From a gamma proteobacterium symbiont of Stewartia floridana (lineage in GTDB: Bacteria > Pseudomonadota > Gammaproteobacteria > Chromatiales > Chromatiaceae), in assembly GCA_003676145.1 (NCBI GenBank), contig NAUB01000028.1, positions 62,001 to 126,000 of the forward strand: DNA of 64,000 bases, in the 5' to 3' direction. Position 1 is the stretch's first letter. Every line of letters begins with the position of its first letter. Position numbers and translations under genes: made by a program. Below, one piece after another: positions 9,619-18,741 of this stretch. The notes under the pieces were generated by a model. It ran no database searches. It saw only the letters and a list, made by a program, of their open reading frames with translations, and was not told the DNA's origin.

Positions 9619-10590
9619 ATGCAAGAAGAGAGATCCCCTGAGGAGAGGTTGCAGCGGGCCAGGCAACTGGAGAGCGAGATAGCCCGTGCGGTGATTGGCC
9701 AGCAGCAAGTGATCCATGAAGTGGTCCTGGCCCTGTTGGCCGCCGGCCATGTGTTGGTGGAGGGGGTGCCGGGACTGGGCAAGACCCTGTTGGTGAGAAG
9801 CCTCGCGGCGGCGATACAGGGTGATTTCAGTCGCATTCAATTCACACCCGACCTGATGCCCAGCGATATATCGGGTCATATCATGTTCGATATGAAGAGC
9901 GAGAATTTCCGGGTACGCAAGGGTCCGGTGTTCTGTAACCTGCTGCTGGCGGACGAGATCAACCGCTCACCGGCGAAAACCCAGTCAGCCTTGCTGGAAG
10001 CGATGCAGGAGCAGCAGGTGACCATCGAAGGCAGGACCTTTCCGTTAACCGCGCCATTTCTTGTGCTTGCCACCCAGAATCCGATCGAGCAGGAGGGGAC
10101 CTATCCCCTGCCGCAGGCTCAGCTGGATCGTTTCCTGCTGAAGGTCTTCATCGATTATCCGGCAGAGGGCGATGAGCAACAGATGGTCAAACAGATCACC
10201 GATGGCCGGGTGGGTGACCAGCTCGATACCTCGACGATCCGGCCTTTGATGCGTGCCGAAGAGATACCGCAGATTCAGAACCATGTGGCCAGCCTGAAAG
10301 TGGATGATGAGATCGTCAACTATGCGGTGAGGTTGATCAGGGCGGCGAGGGATTGGAACGGTATTGAAGCGGGGCCAGGGCCACGGGGTACCATCTCCCT
10401 GCTACGGGCCGCCAGGGCGGAGGCCTTTCTCAGCGAGCGGGACTTTGTCACACCGGATGACATCAAGAGTGCGGCGCTGCCGGTATTGCGCCACCGGGTT
10501 CGCCTGACGACCGATCTGGAAATCGAGGGCTACCGACCGGAGGATGTGTTGAAGGATCTTCTGGATAACCTGCCGGCACCGAGAAAGTGA
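9619..10590 (+). CDS. MoxR family AAA+ ATPase
   Basis: A 323-residue ATPase with Walker A GVPGLGKT near residue 50, Walker B LLLADEINR near residue 112, and the MoxR signature ATQNPIEQEGTYPLPQAQLDRF near 150. The C-terminal lid domain includes GPRGTISLLRAARAEAFL. MoxR ATPases act as chaperone-like maturation factors working with vWA or DUF58 proteins, and the DUF58 gene follows directly with a 4-bp GTGA overlap. The start is 2 bp after the DUF4350 stop. Confidence 0.93.
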   Translation: MQEERSPEERLQRARQLESEIARAVIGQQQVIHEVVLALLAAGHVLVEGVPGLGKTLLVRSLAAAIQGDFSRIQFTPDLMPSDISGHIMFDMKSENFRVRKGPVFCNLLLADEINRSPAKTQSALLEAMQEQQVTIEGRTFPLTAPFLVLATQNPIEQEGTYPLPQAQLDRFLLKVFIDYPAEGDEQQMVKQITDGRVGDQLDTSTIRPLMRAEEIPQIQNHVASLKVDDEIVNYAVRLIRAARDWNGIEAGPGPRGTISLLRAARAEAFLSERDFVTPDDIKSAALPVLRHRVRLTTDLEIEGYRPEDVLKDLLDNLPAPRK

Positions 10591-11891
10591 CACCCACGCG
10601 TCGATTGATCTTCGCCTCGGGACTGTTGCTACTGCCGGCGCTGTTGGCAGTCTGGTATCCCTATTGGGCCTATCTCTGGATGGCGGGTGCGGTTCTGCTG
10701 CTGTTTCTGGCGGCGCTCGATCTGTGGTGGGTGCGACAGATTCCGCGCCCGAGGGTGGAGCGTCAGCTCCATTCGACGATCCCGGTTGGTGTCTGGACCC
10801 GGGTTCAATTGAAACTGGAGAGTGGTTTCGCACGCAACCTGATGGTCACTGTTCATGATCACCATCCAGCGGATTGTGACGTCAGGGATCAGCCGCTCAC
10901 CCTTGAACTGCCGGCTCAACGCCAAGTGACCATCAATTATCAGATTCTGCCAAGAAGTCGCGGCGATAAACAGTTTGCCGGGGTTGATCTGGTGATCCAT
11001 TCAAGCTTGAGGTTGTGGCGGTTGAAACGGTTTGTCGATCACCAGACCAAGGTAAGGATCTATCCCAATTTTCGGGAGATTGCCCATTTTGCGCTGTTGG
11101 CGACAGACAACCATCTCAGCCAGATGGGGGTCAGACGGCGACAGCGACGGGGAGAGGGCAGTGATTTTCATCAGCTCAGAGAGTATCGGGTGGGTGATGC
11201 GTTACGCCAGATCGATTGGAAAGCGAGTTCCCGCTATCGCCGACTGATCTCCAAAGAGTATCAGGATGAACGGGATCAGCAGCTGGTGTTTCTGCTCGAT
11301 TGTGGACGCCATATGCGTCACCGGGATGACCAGGGCGCCCATCTCGATCATGTATTGAATGCCATGCTGCTATTAAGTTATGTGGCTGAGCGACAGGGGG
11401 ATGGGGTCGGTTTCCTCAGTTTTGGCGGCATCGACCGTTGGCAGCCACCGATCAAAGGTGGCGATCTGGTGCGACGCATACTCGACCGCAGTTACGATAT
11501 AGAGCCTACCCTGGAGGCGGCCGACTATCTCTCTGCGGCCCGCCAGCTGATGTCGCTGCAAAACCGTAGAGCGCTTCTGGTGATCCTCACCAACAGTCGA
11601 ACCGAAGACCAGAGCGAACTGCAGAAGGCGGTTTCTATTCTGGCCAAACGACATCTGGTGGTGATTGCTGATCTGCATGAGGCAAGCCTGGATCAGGTGC
11701 TGGATAGACCGGTCACGGATCGCTCCGGAGCGCTGCGCTTTCAGGCGGTGGTCGACTATCTTGGCGAGCGCAGAGAGAGTCACGAGCGACTGCAGTACCG
11801 GGGTGGCCTGGTTATCGACAGTCGCCCTCAGCAGCTGCCGGTCAATCTGGTGAATGCCTATCTGGATGTCAAAGCTTCAGGGGCTTTGTAG
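10587..11891 (+). CDS. DUF58 domain protein, MoxR partner
   Basis: A 434-residue protein with GTG start at 10587 overlapping the moxR-like stop. Two N-terminal membrane helices come first. The DUF58 signature EGSDFHQLREYRVGDALRQIDWKASSR lies near residues 190-215, and a vWA-like strand QQLVFLLDCGRHM follows it. The Asp and the spacing resemble a degenerate MIDAS site. It ends the operon. It probably presents a substrate or is the client of the MoxR ATPase; this is inference from family pairing. Confidence 0.88.
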   Translation: MTPTRRLIFASGLLLLPALLAVWYPYWAYLWMAGAVLLLFLAALDLWWVRQIPRPRVERQLHSTIPVGVWTRVQLKLESGFARNLMVTVHDHHPADCDVRDQPLTLELPAQRQVTINYQILPRSRGDKQFAGVDLVIHSSLRLWRLKRFVDHQTKVRIYPNFREIAHFALLATDNHLSQMGVRRRQRRGEGSDFHQLREYRVGDALRQIDWKASSRYRRLISKEYQDERDQQLVFLLDCGRHMRHRDDQGAHLDHVLNAMLLLSYVAERQGDGVGFLSFGGIDRWQPPIKGGDLVRRILDRSYDIEPTLEAADYLSAARQLMSLQNRRALLVILTNSRTEDQSELQKAVSILAKRHLVVIADLHEASLDQVLDRPVTDRSGALRFQAVVDYLGERRESHERLQYRGGLVIDSRPQQLPVNLVNAYLDVKASGAL

Positions 11892-12322
11892 TTGTCCGCT
11901 GGCCTCTGTTTTCACGCATCGATTCAATGCAGCAATTTAAATAGCGTGGATATTGCCCACGGCTGTCCCCTTAACTTTCAATCTTCCCAGCAGGAGGACC
12001 AGAAGCCCCTCTCCCTAGATGGGAAAAGGGGTTGGGGAGAGGGTGTACGCGAAGCGTTTGACCTGACGCTAAGATTAAAAAACTTACGAACCCTTCGCTA
12101 TTATCTCGTCAGACCGGCTTGAGATTCCTAACATATTGATTATACAAAGGCAGGCATACTCCCGCTGAAAGTAATATACTTATCCGCTCGACTGTTAAGC
12201 TGCTCACCAGTTTAATGGTTAAGGTACTCTGAAAAGCGGCTTCGGTACCCGCATGCTGCACGATTTGCAGCTGTTGAGAGAGCCCTGGTTCTGCCAAATA
12301 TAACGTAAAGGCGATCGATGTA
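11892..12322 (+). other. Intergenic region before pssA, with a GC-rich inverted repeat
   Basis: No convincing gene was seen in 431 bp; a 76-residue open frame lacks a ribosome site and family features. The region holds a 9-bp perfect inverted repeat near 12007-12043. A plausible ribosome site (AAAGGCGAT) lies just before pssA. Confidence 0.6.
12007..12043. repeat. CCCTCTCCC/GGGAGAGGG inverted repeat
   Basis: CCCTCTCCC at 12007-12015 pairs perfectly with GGGAGAGGG at 12035-12043, with purine-rich sequence between. Elements of this type are scattered between genes in many proteobacteria. This one lies 116 bp after the DUF58 stop and may form a hairpin that ends the operon mRNA. Confidence 0.55.
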
Positions 12323-13108
12323 ATGGAGACTGAAGAGGCTAAGCCTAAGAAACGCAGCAGAGGTATCTATCTGCTGCCCAATCTGTTTACCACAGCCGCA
12401 CTGTTTGCCGGTTTCTATGCGATTCTGGCCGCCGTCAATGGCAAGTTCGAAGTGGCTTCGGTAGCGATCTTTGTCGCCATGCTGATGGATGGCCTGGATG
12501 GTCGGGTAGCCCGCCTGACCAAAACCCAATCCGCTTTCGGTGCCGAGTATGACAGCCTCTCCGATATGGTCTCATTCGGTCTGGCGCCCGCTCTGGTGGT
12601 CTATATCTGGGCGCTCAGCGATCTGGGTAAACTGGGCTGGTTGGCGGCCTTCATCTATACCGCCAGCAGTGCCTTGCGTCTGGCCAGATTCAATACCCAG
12701 ATCGGCATCGCGGATAAAAAGTATTTTCAGGGACTGCCCAGCCCGTCGGCCGCAGCAATCATGGCCGGTGGGGTATGGCTCGGCGTGGACTATGAGATCT
12801 CCGGTCAATCCCTGGATTGGGTGGCGGCCGTGCTCACCACGCTGGTGGGATTGCTGATGGTGAGTAACTTTCGCTATCACAGCTTCAAGGAGATCGACTT
12901 CAGCGGCAAGGTGCCTTTCATTGTGCTGGTCGTTGTGATGGTGGTGCTGGCGATTATCCAGACCCATCCCCCCACTGTGTTGTTCGTGCTGTTTCTGGTC
13001 TATGCCATCTCCGGGCCGGTACTGACGCTCACCCAGCTGCGCAAACACCGGGAGGATCGGGTTGCCACCGACCAGGATAGCGAAGCTGGACAGAATAGAG
13101 AGTCATAG
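12323..13108 (+). CDS. pssA: CDP-diacylglycerol--serine O-phosphatidyltransferase
   Basis: A 261-residue integral membrane enzyme that joins serine to CDP-diacylglycerol, giving phosphatidylserine, the precursor of phosphatidylethanolamine. The CDP-alcohol phosphatidyltransferase motif is complete: DGLDGRVARLTKTQSAFGAE followed by DSLSD (DGx2ARx8Gx3Dx3D), near residues 57-82. Multiple hydrophobic helices follow. This is the membrane-embedded type II enzyme, unlike the peripheral E. coli PssA. It lies upstream of leuA, a common arrangement in gammaproteobacteria, but 262 bp separate them. Confidence 0.93.
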   Translation: METEEAKPKKRSRGIYLLPNLFTTAALFAGFYAILAAVNGKFEVASVAIFVAMLMDGLDGRVARLTKTQSAFGAEYDSLSDMVSFGLAPALVVYIWALSDLGKLGWLAAFIYTASSALRLARFNTQIGIADKKYFQGLPSPSAAAIMAGGVWLGVDYEISGQSLDWVAAVLTTLVGLLMVSNFRYHSFKEIDFSGKVPFIVLVVVMVVLAIIQTHPPTVLFVLFLVYAISGPVLTLTQLRKHREDRVATDQDSEAGQNRES

Positions 13109-13370
13109 CAGACCCTGCGATTGGCAACTCCCTGGTGCTGGGTTATATTCGCCGGGTCAATCACAAACAGCGCTCAGCCGCCCGATTGCATTCTCTGTTC
13201 CTGGTATGACCGGGATCGGATAACATACTATTCTTAAAACAGATTTTTCTAGGTTTTGCTAGGGCCAGCCAGACTGGTGCTAACAGGCCCTCAGGTAACT
13301 ATTTTGTGAGCAAGTTTCCGGGTTTGAGATCTGCCTGGCTGTAGGTCCCCCTGACTTGCCGGAGAGAAGC

Positions 13371-14921
13371 ATGAGTCAAGCCGATCAACTGATCATTTTC
13401 GATACCACACTGCGGGATGGTGAACAGAGTCCCGGAGCATCCATGACCAAGGATGAGAAGGTCCGTATCGGCAAGGCTTTGGAAAAGCTGCAGGTGGATG
13501 TCATCGAAGCCGGTTTCCCGATTGCCAGCCCAGGGGATTTCGAGGCGGTTTCAGCGGTCGCCAATGTGGTCAAGGATTCCACCATCTGCGGCCTGGCGCG
13601 TGCCTTGGACAAGGATATCGACCGGGCAGGCGAAGCGCTCAAACACGCCAACTCCTCACGCATCCATACTTTCATCGCCACCTCGCCGATTCATATGCAG
13701 CATAAATTGCGGATGGACCCGGATCAGGTGGTCGAGCAGGCGATACATGCGGTCAAGCGGGCGCGTAAATATACCGACAACGTGGAGTTCTCGGCCGAGG
13801 ATGCGGGACGCTCCGAGATCGAGTTCCTCTGCCGTATCTTCGAGGCGGTCATCGATGCGGGGGCCCGTACCCTGAATGTGCCGGATACGGTGGGCTATGC
13901 CATGCCGCATCAGTTTGGCGAGATGATCCGTCAGATGCGCGAGCGGATACCCAATTCCGATAAGGCGGTCTTCTCTGTGCACTGCCACAATGATCTTGGG
14001 CTGGCGGTGGCCAACTCCCTCTCGGCTGTCAGTAATGGGGCACGGCAGGTTGAATGTACCATCAATGGTCTTGGCGAACGGGCCGGCAATGCCTCACTGG
14101 AAGAGATCGTGATGGCGGTAAAGACCCGTCAGGATGTCTTCTCCTGTGAGACCCGGCTGGATACCACGCAGATCGTCAGTTGCTCCAAACTGGTCTCCAA
14201 CATCACCGGCTTTCCGGTTCAGCCGAACAAGGCCATTGTTGGTGCCAATGCCTTTGCCCATGAGTCCGGTATTCATCAGGACGGGGTGCTGAAATCCCGC
14301 GAGACCTACGAAATCATGCTCGCCGAAGATGTGGGCTGGAGCCAGAATCGCATGGTGCTGGGCAAGCACTCGGGACGCAACGCTTTCCGTACCCGTCTGG
14401 AGAGTCTTGGGATCAGCTTCGAATCGGAGGAGGAGGTCAATGCGGCCTTCTCCCGCTTCAAGGATCTGGCCGATAAGAAGCATGAGATCTTCGATGAGGA
14501 TCTGCAGGCACTGATGACCGACACCAAGACCGAATCCTTCAATGAGCGGATCAAACTGGTCTCTTTGAGGGTCTGTTCCGAAACCGGAGAGACTCCCAAG
14601 GCGAATGTCACCCTGAGTCTGGATGGGGCGGAAGAGCCGGGCACCGCAGTCGGCGGTGGACCGGTGGACGCCACCTTCAAGGCGATCGAGAGTATCGTCA
14701 GCAGTGGCACCGAGCTGCAACTCTATTCTGTGAACAACATCACCAGCGGTACCGATGCCCAGGGTGAAGTGACGGTCCGCCTGGAGATGGATGGACGCAT
14801 CGCCAATGGTCAGGGTGCGGATACCGATATTGTGATCGCCTCGGCCAAAGCCTATATCAATGCGGTGAACAAAATCATGACGCCGATTACCAAAGCTCAC
14901 CCGCAAACCGGTGATGTATAA
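13371..14921 (+). CDS. leuA: 2-isopropylmalate synthase
   Basis: A 516-residue enzyme that condenses acetyl-CoA with 2-oxoisovalerate, the first committed step of leucine synthesis. ATG 13371 has GGAGAG eight bases upstream, so a TTG at 13356 is not used. The N-terminal HMGL-like barrel has [16 protein letters not shown] and the metal-binding HCHNDLG. The C-terminal LeuA dimerisation and leucine-feedback domain covers roughly residues 385-505. No other leu genes adjoin. No clear attenuator was found in the 262-bp leader. Confidence 0.96.
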   Translation: MSQADQLIIFDTTLRDGEQSPGASMTKDEKVRIGKALEKLQVDVIEAGFPIASPGDFEAVSAVANVVKDSTICGLARALDKDIDRAGEALKHANSSRIHTFIATSPIHMQHKLRMDPDQVVEQAIHAVKRARKYTDNVEFSAEDAGRSEIEFLCRIFEAVIDAGARTLNVPDTVGYAMPHQFGEMIRQMRERIPNSDKAVFSVHCHNDLGLAVANSLSAVSNGARQVECTINGLGERAGNASLEEIVMAVKTRQDVFSCETRLDTTQIVSCSKLVSNITGFPVQPNKAIVGANAFAHESGIHQDGVLKSRETYEIMLAEDVGWSQNRMVLGKHSGRNAFRTRLESLGISFESEEEVNAAFSRFKDLADKKHEIFDEDLQALMTDTKTESFNERIKLVSLRVCSETGETPKANVTLSLDGAEEPGTAVGGGPVDATFKAIESIVSSGTELQLYSVNNITSGTDAQGEVTVRLEMDGRIANGQGADTDIVIASAKAYINAVNKIMTPITKAHPQTGDV

Positions 14922-14950
14922 CGGTGCTCAGCTAGACACAGACCTGCGCA

Positions 14951-15721
14951 ATGGATGAGCTGAGACGTCAAAACTACCTGCGGATGATGGGGGTCACCCA
15001 GTGGCGACTGCGCCAGACCGGTTCCGATGACGAAATACCCCAACCCGTTGTGGAAGCTGAAGCCGATGTCACTCTGGCAGAACAGCCGGCTCCGGTGGGT
15101 GATGCTGTTCCGCCGACGGAATCAGTCAATCTCGCTGAGGACCGCTCCGATTGGCTGACACTCCGGCAGCAGGTAAAAGCTTGTCGGCAATGCGGCTTAC
15201 GCGCCGGTTGCAGCCAGACCGTGTTTGGTGTTGGTGATGAGCAGGCCGATCTGCTGGTAATCGGTGAGGCGCCCGGTGCGGATGAGGATCGTCAGGGCGA
15301 GCCCTTCGTCGGCCGTGCGGGACAGCTGCTGAATGGCATGCTGCTGGCCATGGGATTCAAACGGGAGGCGGTGTTTATCGCCAATATCGTCAAATGCCGG
15401 CCACCTGACAATCGGGACCCTGCTGCAGAAGAGGCGATGGCCTGTCAGGACTATCTGCTGGCACAGATCGCATTGATTCAACCGAAACTGATTCTTTCGG
15501 TCGGCAGGATCTCAGCCCAGAATCTGCTTCAAACGGATATTGCTGTGGGCAAGCTGAGGGGGCGGGTACATACCTTTGGCGAGACCAATATTCCGCTGGT
15601 GGTCACCTACCATCCCGCCTATCTGCTGCGTTCGCCTGAACAGAAGAGCAAGGCCTGGCAGGATCTGCAACTGGCTCTCTCGGTGCTGGGGCCTGTCCGT
15701 AGGGACCAGGGTCGAGACTGA
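14951..15721 (+). CDS. Family 4 uracil-DNA glycosylase (Fe-S)
   Basis: A 256-residue DNA repair enzyme that removes uracil from DNA. The variable N-terminus of about 75 residues is followed by CRQCGLRAGC, whose cysteines with two later ones (VKCRPPDNRDP, ACQDYL) would hold a [4Fe-4S] cluster. Catalytic motif GEAPGADEDRQGEPFVGRAG and the HPAYLLRSP motif are complete. It shares an operon-like layout with rimI, which begins 3 bp after the stop, a pairing common in gammaproteobacteria. Confidence 0.9.
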   Translation: MDELRRQNYLRMMGVTQWRLRQTGSDDEIPQPVVEAEADVTLAEQPAPVGDAVPPTESVNLAEDRSDWLTLRQQVKACRQCGLRAGCSQTVFGVGDEQADLLVIGEAPGADEDRQGEPFVGRAGQLLNGMLLAMGFKREAVFIANIVKCRPPDNRDPAAEEAMACQDYLLAQIALIQPKLILSVGRISAQNLLQTDIAVGKLRGRVHTFGETNIPLVVTYHPAYLLRSPEQKSKAWQDLQLALSVLGPVRRDQGRD

Positions 15722-15723
15722 TC

Positions 15724-16206
15724 ATGAGCGCTCTGGTCACCGACCCCCTGCTGGGTATGCGTCCAATGCGGGAGGAGGATCTGACCCAGGTGATTGCGCT
15801 GGAGATTGAGGTCTACCCCTTTCCCTGGACCGAGGGGATCTTCAACGACTGTCTCAGAGTGGGGTACTCATGCTGGGTGCTTACCATGGACGATCTGGTG
15901 ATCGGCTATGGCGTGATGTCGGTGGTAATCGATGAGGCCCATATTCTCAATATCTGCATCTCTCCGGAGTGGCAGAGGCGGGGGCTGGGTGAGAAGCTGC
16001 TGAGGCGCTTGATCAAAGTGGCGGCGCAGCACGGCGCAGAGACGGTGTTTCTTGAGGTTCGGGTGAGTAATCGGGTGGCGCTGCGATTGTATGAAAAGAT
16101 CGGCTTCGTCGAAGTTGGTATGCGCAAGGCCTACTATCCGGATCACAACGATAATCGGGAAGACGCACTGCTGCTCTCTCTCGAAAGCTTCAGCGCTCGG
16201 GTCTGA
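15724..16206 (+). CDS. rimI: Ribosomal protein S18-alanine N-acetyltransferase
   Basis: A 160-residue GNAT enzyme that acetylates the N-terminal alanine of ribosomal protein S18 using acetyl-CoA. The acetyl-CoA loop QRRGLGEKLLRRLI lies near residues 82-95. Further RimI marks are HILNICISPEWQRRGLG, VFLEVRVSNRVALRLYEKIGF and the C-terminal RKAYYPDHNDNREDALLL. It is directly downstream of the uracil-DNA glycosylase gene. Confidence 0.92.
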   Translation: MSALVTDPLLGMRPMREEDLTQVIALEIEVYPFPWTEGIFNDCLRVGYSCWVLTMDDLVIGYGVMSVVIDEAHILNICISPEWQRRGLGEKLLRRLIKVAAQHGAETVFLEVRVSNRVALRLYEKIGFVEVGMRKAYYPDHNDNREDALLLSLESFSARV

Positions 16207-16393
16207 TAAGACGAATCCAATAGATCCTTTCTCAGGTGCAATCCCCCACCAAATAACGCTTAAGCAAGTACCGTTTGGGGGTCGGTCTGTTTTAGCGCCC
16301 AGAGGTGTTATCAATCCCTCATAGAGCTGAACCACGCCTTGCTCAACACAAAAACAGACCCTGCAGGAGGTAGCGGGTTGGTGTTAATGGACG

Positions 16394-17077
16394 CTAGATA
16401 ATTTCGTCGATGGTGGAGGGTGTGCTGTGGAGTGTGGCACTGCCTGAGACGCCATTGAATGCTGCAATTGCCCGGCTGTTGAACTGAGCGTCAAACAGAC
16501 GCCCATCATCCTGCTCTTCTGCCGTACTATTGGATTGATTCTGTTGCGCCATCTCCTCCCGCCGGACGGCACTGATTTCAGCCCGTGCCTGAGATGCCAT
16601 GGCCGCAGCCTGGGCGGCTACCATTCTGTCCTGTGGGGAAGGGTCTGCCGGCGCCAGAGCGGCACGACGCAGGGTCTCTGCCTGGCGGAGTCGCTCTTGT
16701 GGGCTGCCGGAGTAGGAGGCACTGATCGTCACCTCACCACCGACCGCATATCTTCGGCCATCCGGGCCGGTCTGATAGGTGTAGCTGCCACCGGAGACCA
16801 TGCCGGCTCCGGCAGCGCGGTGAGCTGTTTCATGGGCTCTCACCTGCCGGTCACGCTGCTGCAGCTCTCTGACCTGGGCCTGCTCTTCCCGGGTGAGTTC
16901 GCTGCTCTGGGTGGTCTCCCTGACCGGTCTCTGAGTCTCGTTCTGTTTGCTTTCCGCAGGGGCGGCAGTCTCGCCAGACCCCATGAGAGGGGGCTGTTCA
17001 CGACTCTCGGCCGGTACCCTTCCCGTTAGCTGGGATTGGCTGCCAAGCATCGAAATTCTGCCGATTGAGAGGTCCAT
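16394..17077 (-). CDS. SprA-related putative metalloprotease
   Basis: A 227-residue protein with a low-complexity Gln/Glu/Thr-rich N-terminus. It then has VRAHETAHRAAGAGMVSGGSYTY, an HExxH zinc-protease motif near residue 100, followed by GPDGRRYAVGGEVTIS. This is the signature of the SprA-related family, putative metalloproteases described in many gammaproteobacteria with unknown substrates. No signal peptide is obvious. It is convergent with rimI. Confidence 0.82.
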   Translation of the reverse strand: MDLSIGRISMLGSQSQLTGRVPAESREQPPLMGSGETAAPAESKQNETQRPVRETTQSSELTREEQAQVRELQQRDRQVRAHETAHRAAGAGMVSGGSYTYQTGPDGRRYAVGGEVTISASYSGSPQERLRQAETLRRAALAPADPSPQDRMVAAQAAAMASQARAEISAVRREEMAQQNQSNSTAEEQDDGRLFDAQFNSRAIAAFNGVSGSATLHSTPSTIDEII

Positions 17078-17549
17078 AGCGCCTTAATTTATCTATTTAC
17101 CCAATTAAATTATATCTACTGTTTGGAAACTGGTATGAAAACGGCTGAACAATTTTGTCATTCAGTCTCAATTTAGTCGGTTTATTCCTTGAATTATGGA
17201 CAAATGGGTCTACATACCAAACGATGTTCAATTTATAGTTCACTGGTCTGAATATGCAACACCTCATCTCGATAGCCCGATCGAGGGTATTGCTGTGGTG
17301 ATTAGGTTGGCGTAACGCAACAGTCAGACGTGCTGAGACGGCTGGGTTGTTGTACTGGCCCTGGATAAGTGAATTGTCTGCCGATCATTTAAGTGAACAA
17401 TGTTATATTTTATCTCTCAGTTGTTACCGAAACGTGCTTTGTCACGCATCGCGCCAACTGACCGGAACCTGTAAGACTAGATACCACTAGCCGTCGCAGT
17501 GAACCATCCTGAATTCTGCAGATACCGGCGCTTGCTGGAGTACCGGCTC
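17078..17549 (-). other. Intergenic region between the SprA-like gene and rpfF
   Basis: A 472-bp gap with no supported gene. The part next to 17077 is AT-rich and would contain the promoter of the SprA-related gene. The side next to 17550 is the region downstream of rpfF. No clear terminator with a T run was found. Confidence 0.5.
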
Positions 17550-18449
17550 TCAGGCCGTCAGGCTCTCCTTTACGGAGGGTTGCTGACTCGCCATCATCCT
17601 GGATTGAGCTCTGACCAGTCTGGACATGGCATTGATGTCCCGATCGGAGAGAGAGAAAGCGGAATCCACCCAGTGATCGGCAATATCGTTGAGCTCCTGC
17701 TTCTCCAACGGCATCACCCGGTTACGCATATTCAAAACCGCTTTACGGGTGATATTCGATTTTTTAAGACGTCGGATAAACTGACGTAAGGCTTCATCAA
17801 GCCTGTCCTTTTCAGCAATCATATCGACAATGCCCATCTCATAGAGCTGCTCTGCAGTGTAGCCTTCCGCGTTGACGATCATCTTCTCGACCATTGCCGG
17901 AGCAACACGACGAGAGAGGAATGAATAGGCTCCCATACCGGGGAACATATTGAACACAACTTCCGGGAACTTAAACTCACTGCCTTCCACGGCAATGATG
18001 TAATCACTGGAGAGCGCTGCCTCGAAACCGGCGCCCAGGGCCGTGCCGTTCACCAGTGAGATTGTGGTGACATCCTTGATGCCCAGATTGCTGTAGTTAC
18101 TATAAAGTACATCGATACTCAGACGGGCGTAGCGCGTTAAGGTCTCCCGGTCGTTGTTTTTGATGCAGTCGACAAAAAAGGCAAGATCACCACCCAGGTT
18201 GAATACGTCGGCTACATCGGATGTAAAGATCAGGTAATCTACCGGCTGATGAGCCCGCTTATTCATACTGAATTGGTTGGTTAATCTTTTCTGAAAAGAG
18301 TCGATATCCCTAAGAAGTTGGTGTGAAAAACAAGGAATTTCGCCTGGATCCATAGCAAAAAATTGAGCCTTAATATCTTCCTGATAGCTTATGTTCAGCG
18401 TTTTATAGCCGTGTTCAATTATTTCGATTGTCTGAGTAGGTGCAAGCAT
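17550..18449 (-). CDS. rpfF: DSF synthase RpfF (crotonase family)
   Basis: A 299-residue crotonase-fold protein that should make a diffusible signal factor, a cis-2-unsaturated fatty acid, from acyl-ACP. It has FNLGGDLAFF near residue 83, the oxyanion region NGTALGAGFEAALS and SEFKFPEVVFNMFPGMGAYSFLSRR. The two glutamates fall at residues 143 and 163, matching the catalytic pair Glu141/Glu161 known in Xanthomonas RpfF, which is 289 residues. An AAGGAG ribosome site lies close before ATG 18449. The rpfC-like sensor gene is divergent. A general enoyl-CoA hydratase is a less likely alternative. Confidence 0.88.
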   Translation of the reverse strand: MLAPTQTIEIIEHGYKTLNISYQEDIKAQFFAMDPGEIPCFSHQLLRDIDSFQKRLTNQFSMNKRAHQPVDYLIFTSDVADVFNLGGDLAFFVDCIKNNDRETLTRYARLSIDVLYSNYSNLGIKDVTTISLVNGTALGAGFEAALSSDYIIAVEGSEFKFPEVVFNMFPGMGAYSFLSRRVAPAMVEKMIVNAEGYTAEQLYEMGIVDMIAEKDRLDEALRQFIRRLKKSNITRKAVLNMRNRVMPLEKQELNDIADHWVDSAFSLSDRDINAMSRLVRAQSRMMASQQPSVKESLTA

Positions 18450-18741
18450 GATGATATTCTCCTTACTTGTGAATCCACTGAAATAACTGCCATACTGTTG
18501 TGGGCAACTAACAATAACACAAGGATTTCACGACACTTAACTTAGTAATTAGTGATATTTGAATGTGAGTCATCCCAGGTTGTTACTTAATCGTAAACCA
18601 GTGGTGGAGGTTATCAATGCGGGTGTTCAGATAATTTGACGTGCGTTAGCTTATGAGTGGATTTTTTAAAAGGGACGATTATGCAATGACTTCAGGAATT
18701 CTCATTCGTCAAGCAACCAAGCGGATTTCGAGTATCAATCT

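Noticed and set aside
11892-12122. A 76-residue plus-strand open frame directly after the DUF58 gene
   Set aside because: No ATG start near a ribosome site, no domain features, and it runs through an inverted repeat. It is likely non-coding.
13109-13370. A possible leucine attenuator before leuA, with AGGGCC/GGCCCT inverted repeat at 13261-13291
   Set aside because: The stem is only 6 bp, no T run follows and no leucine-codon leader peptide was seen.
16205-16224. A possible further copy of the GCCTGTTAACACGAATCC element after rimI
   Set aside because: Only ACGAATCCAATA matches closely; the rest differs, so it is at best a decayed copy.
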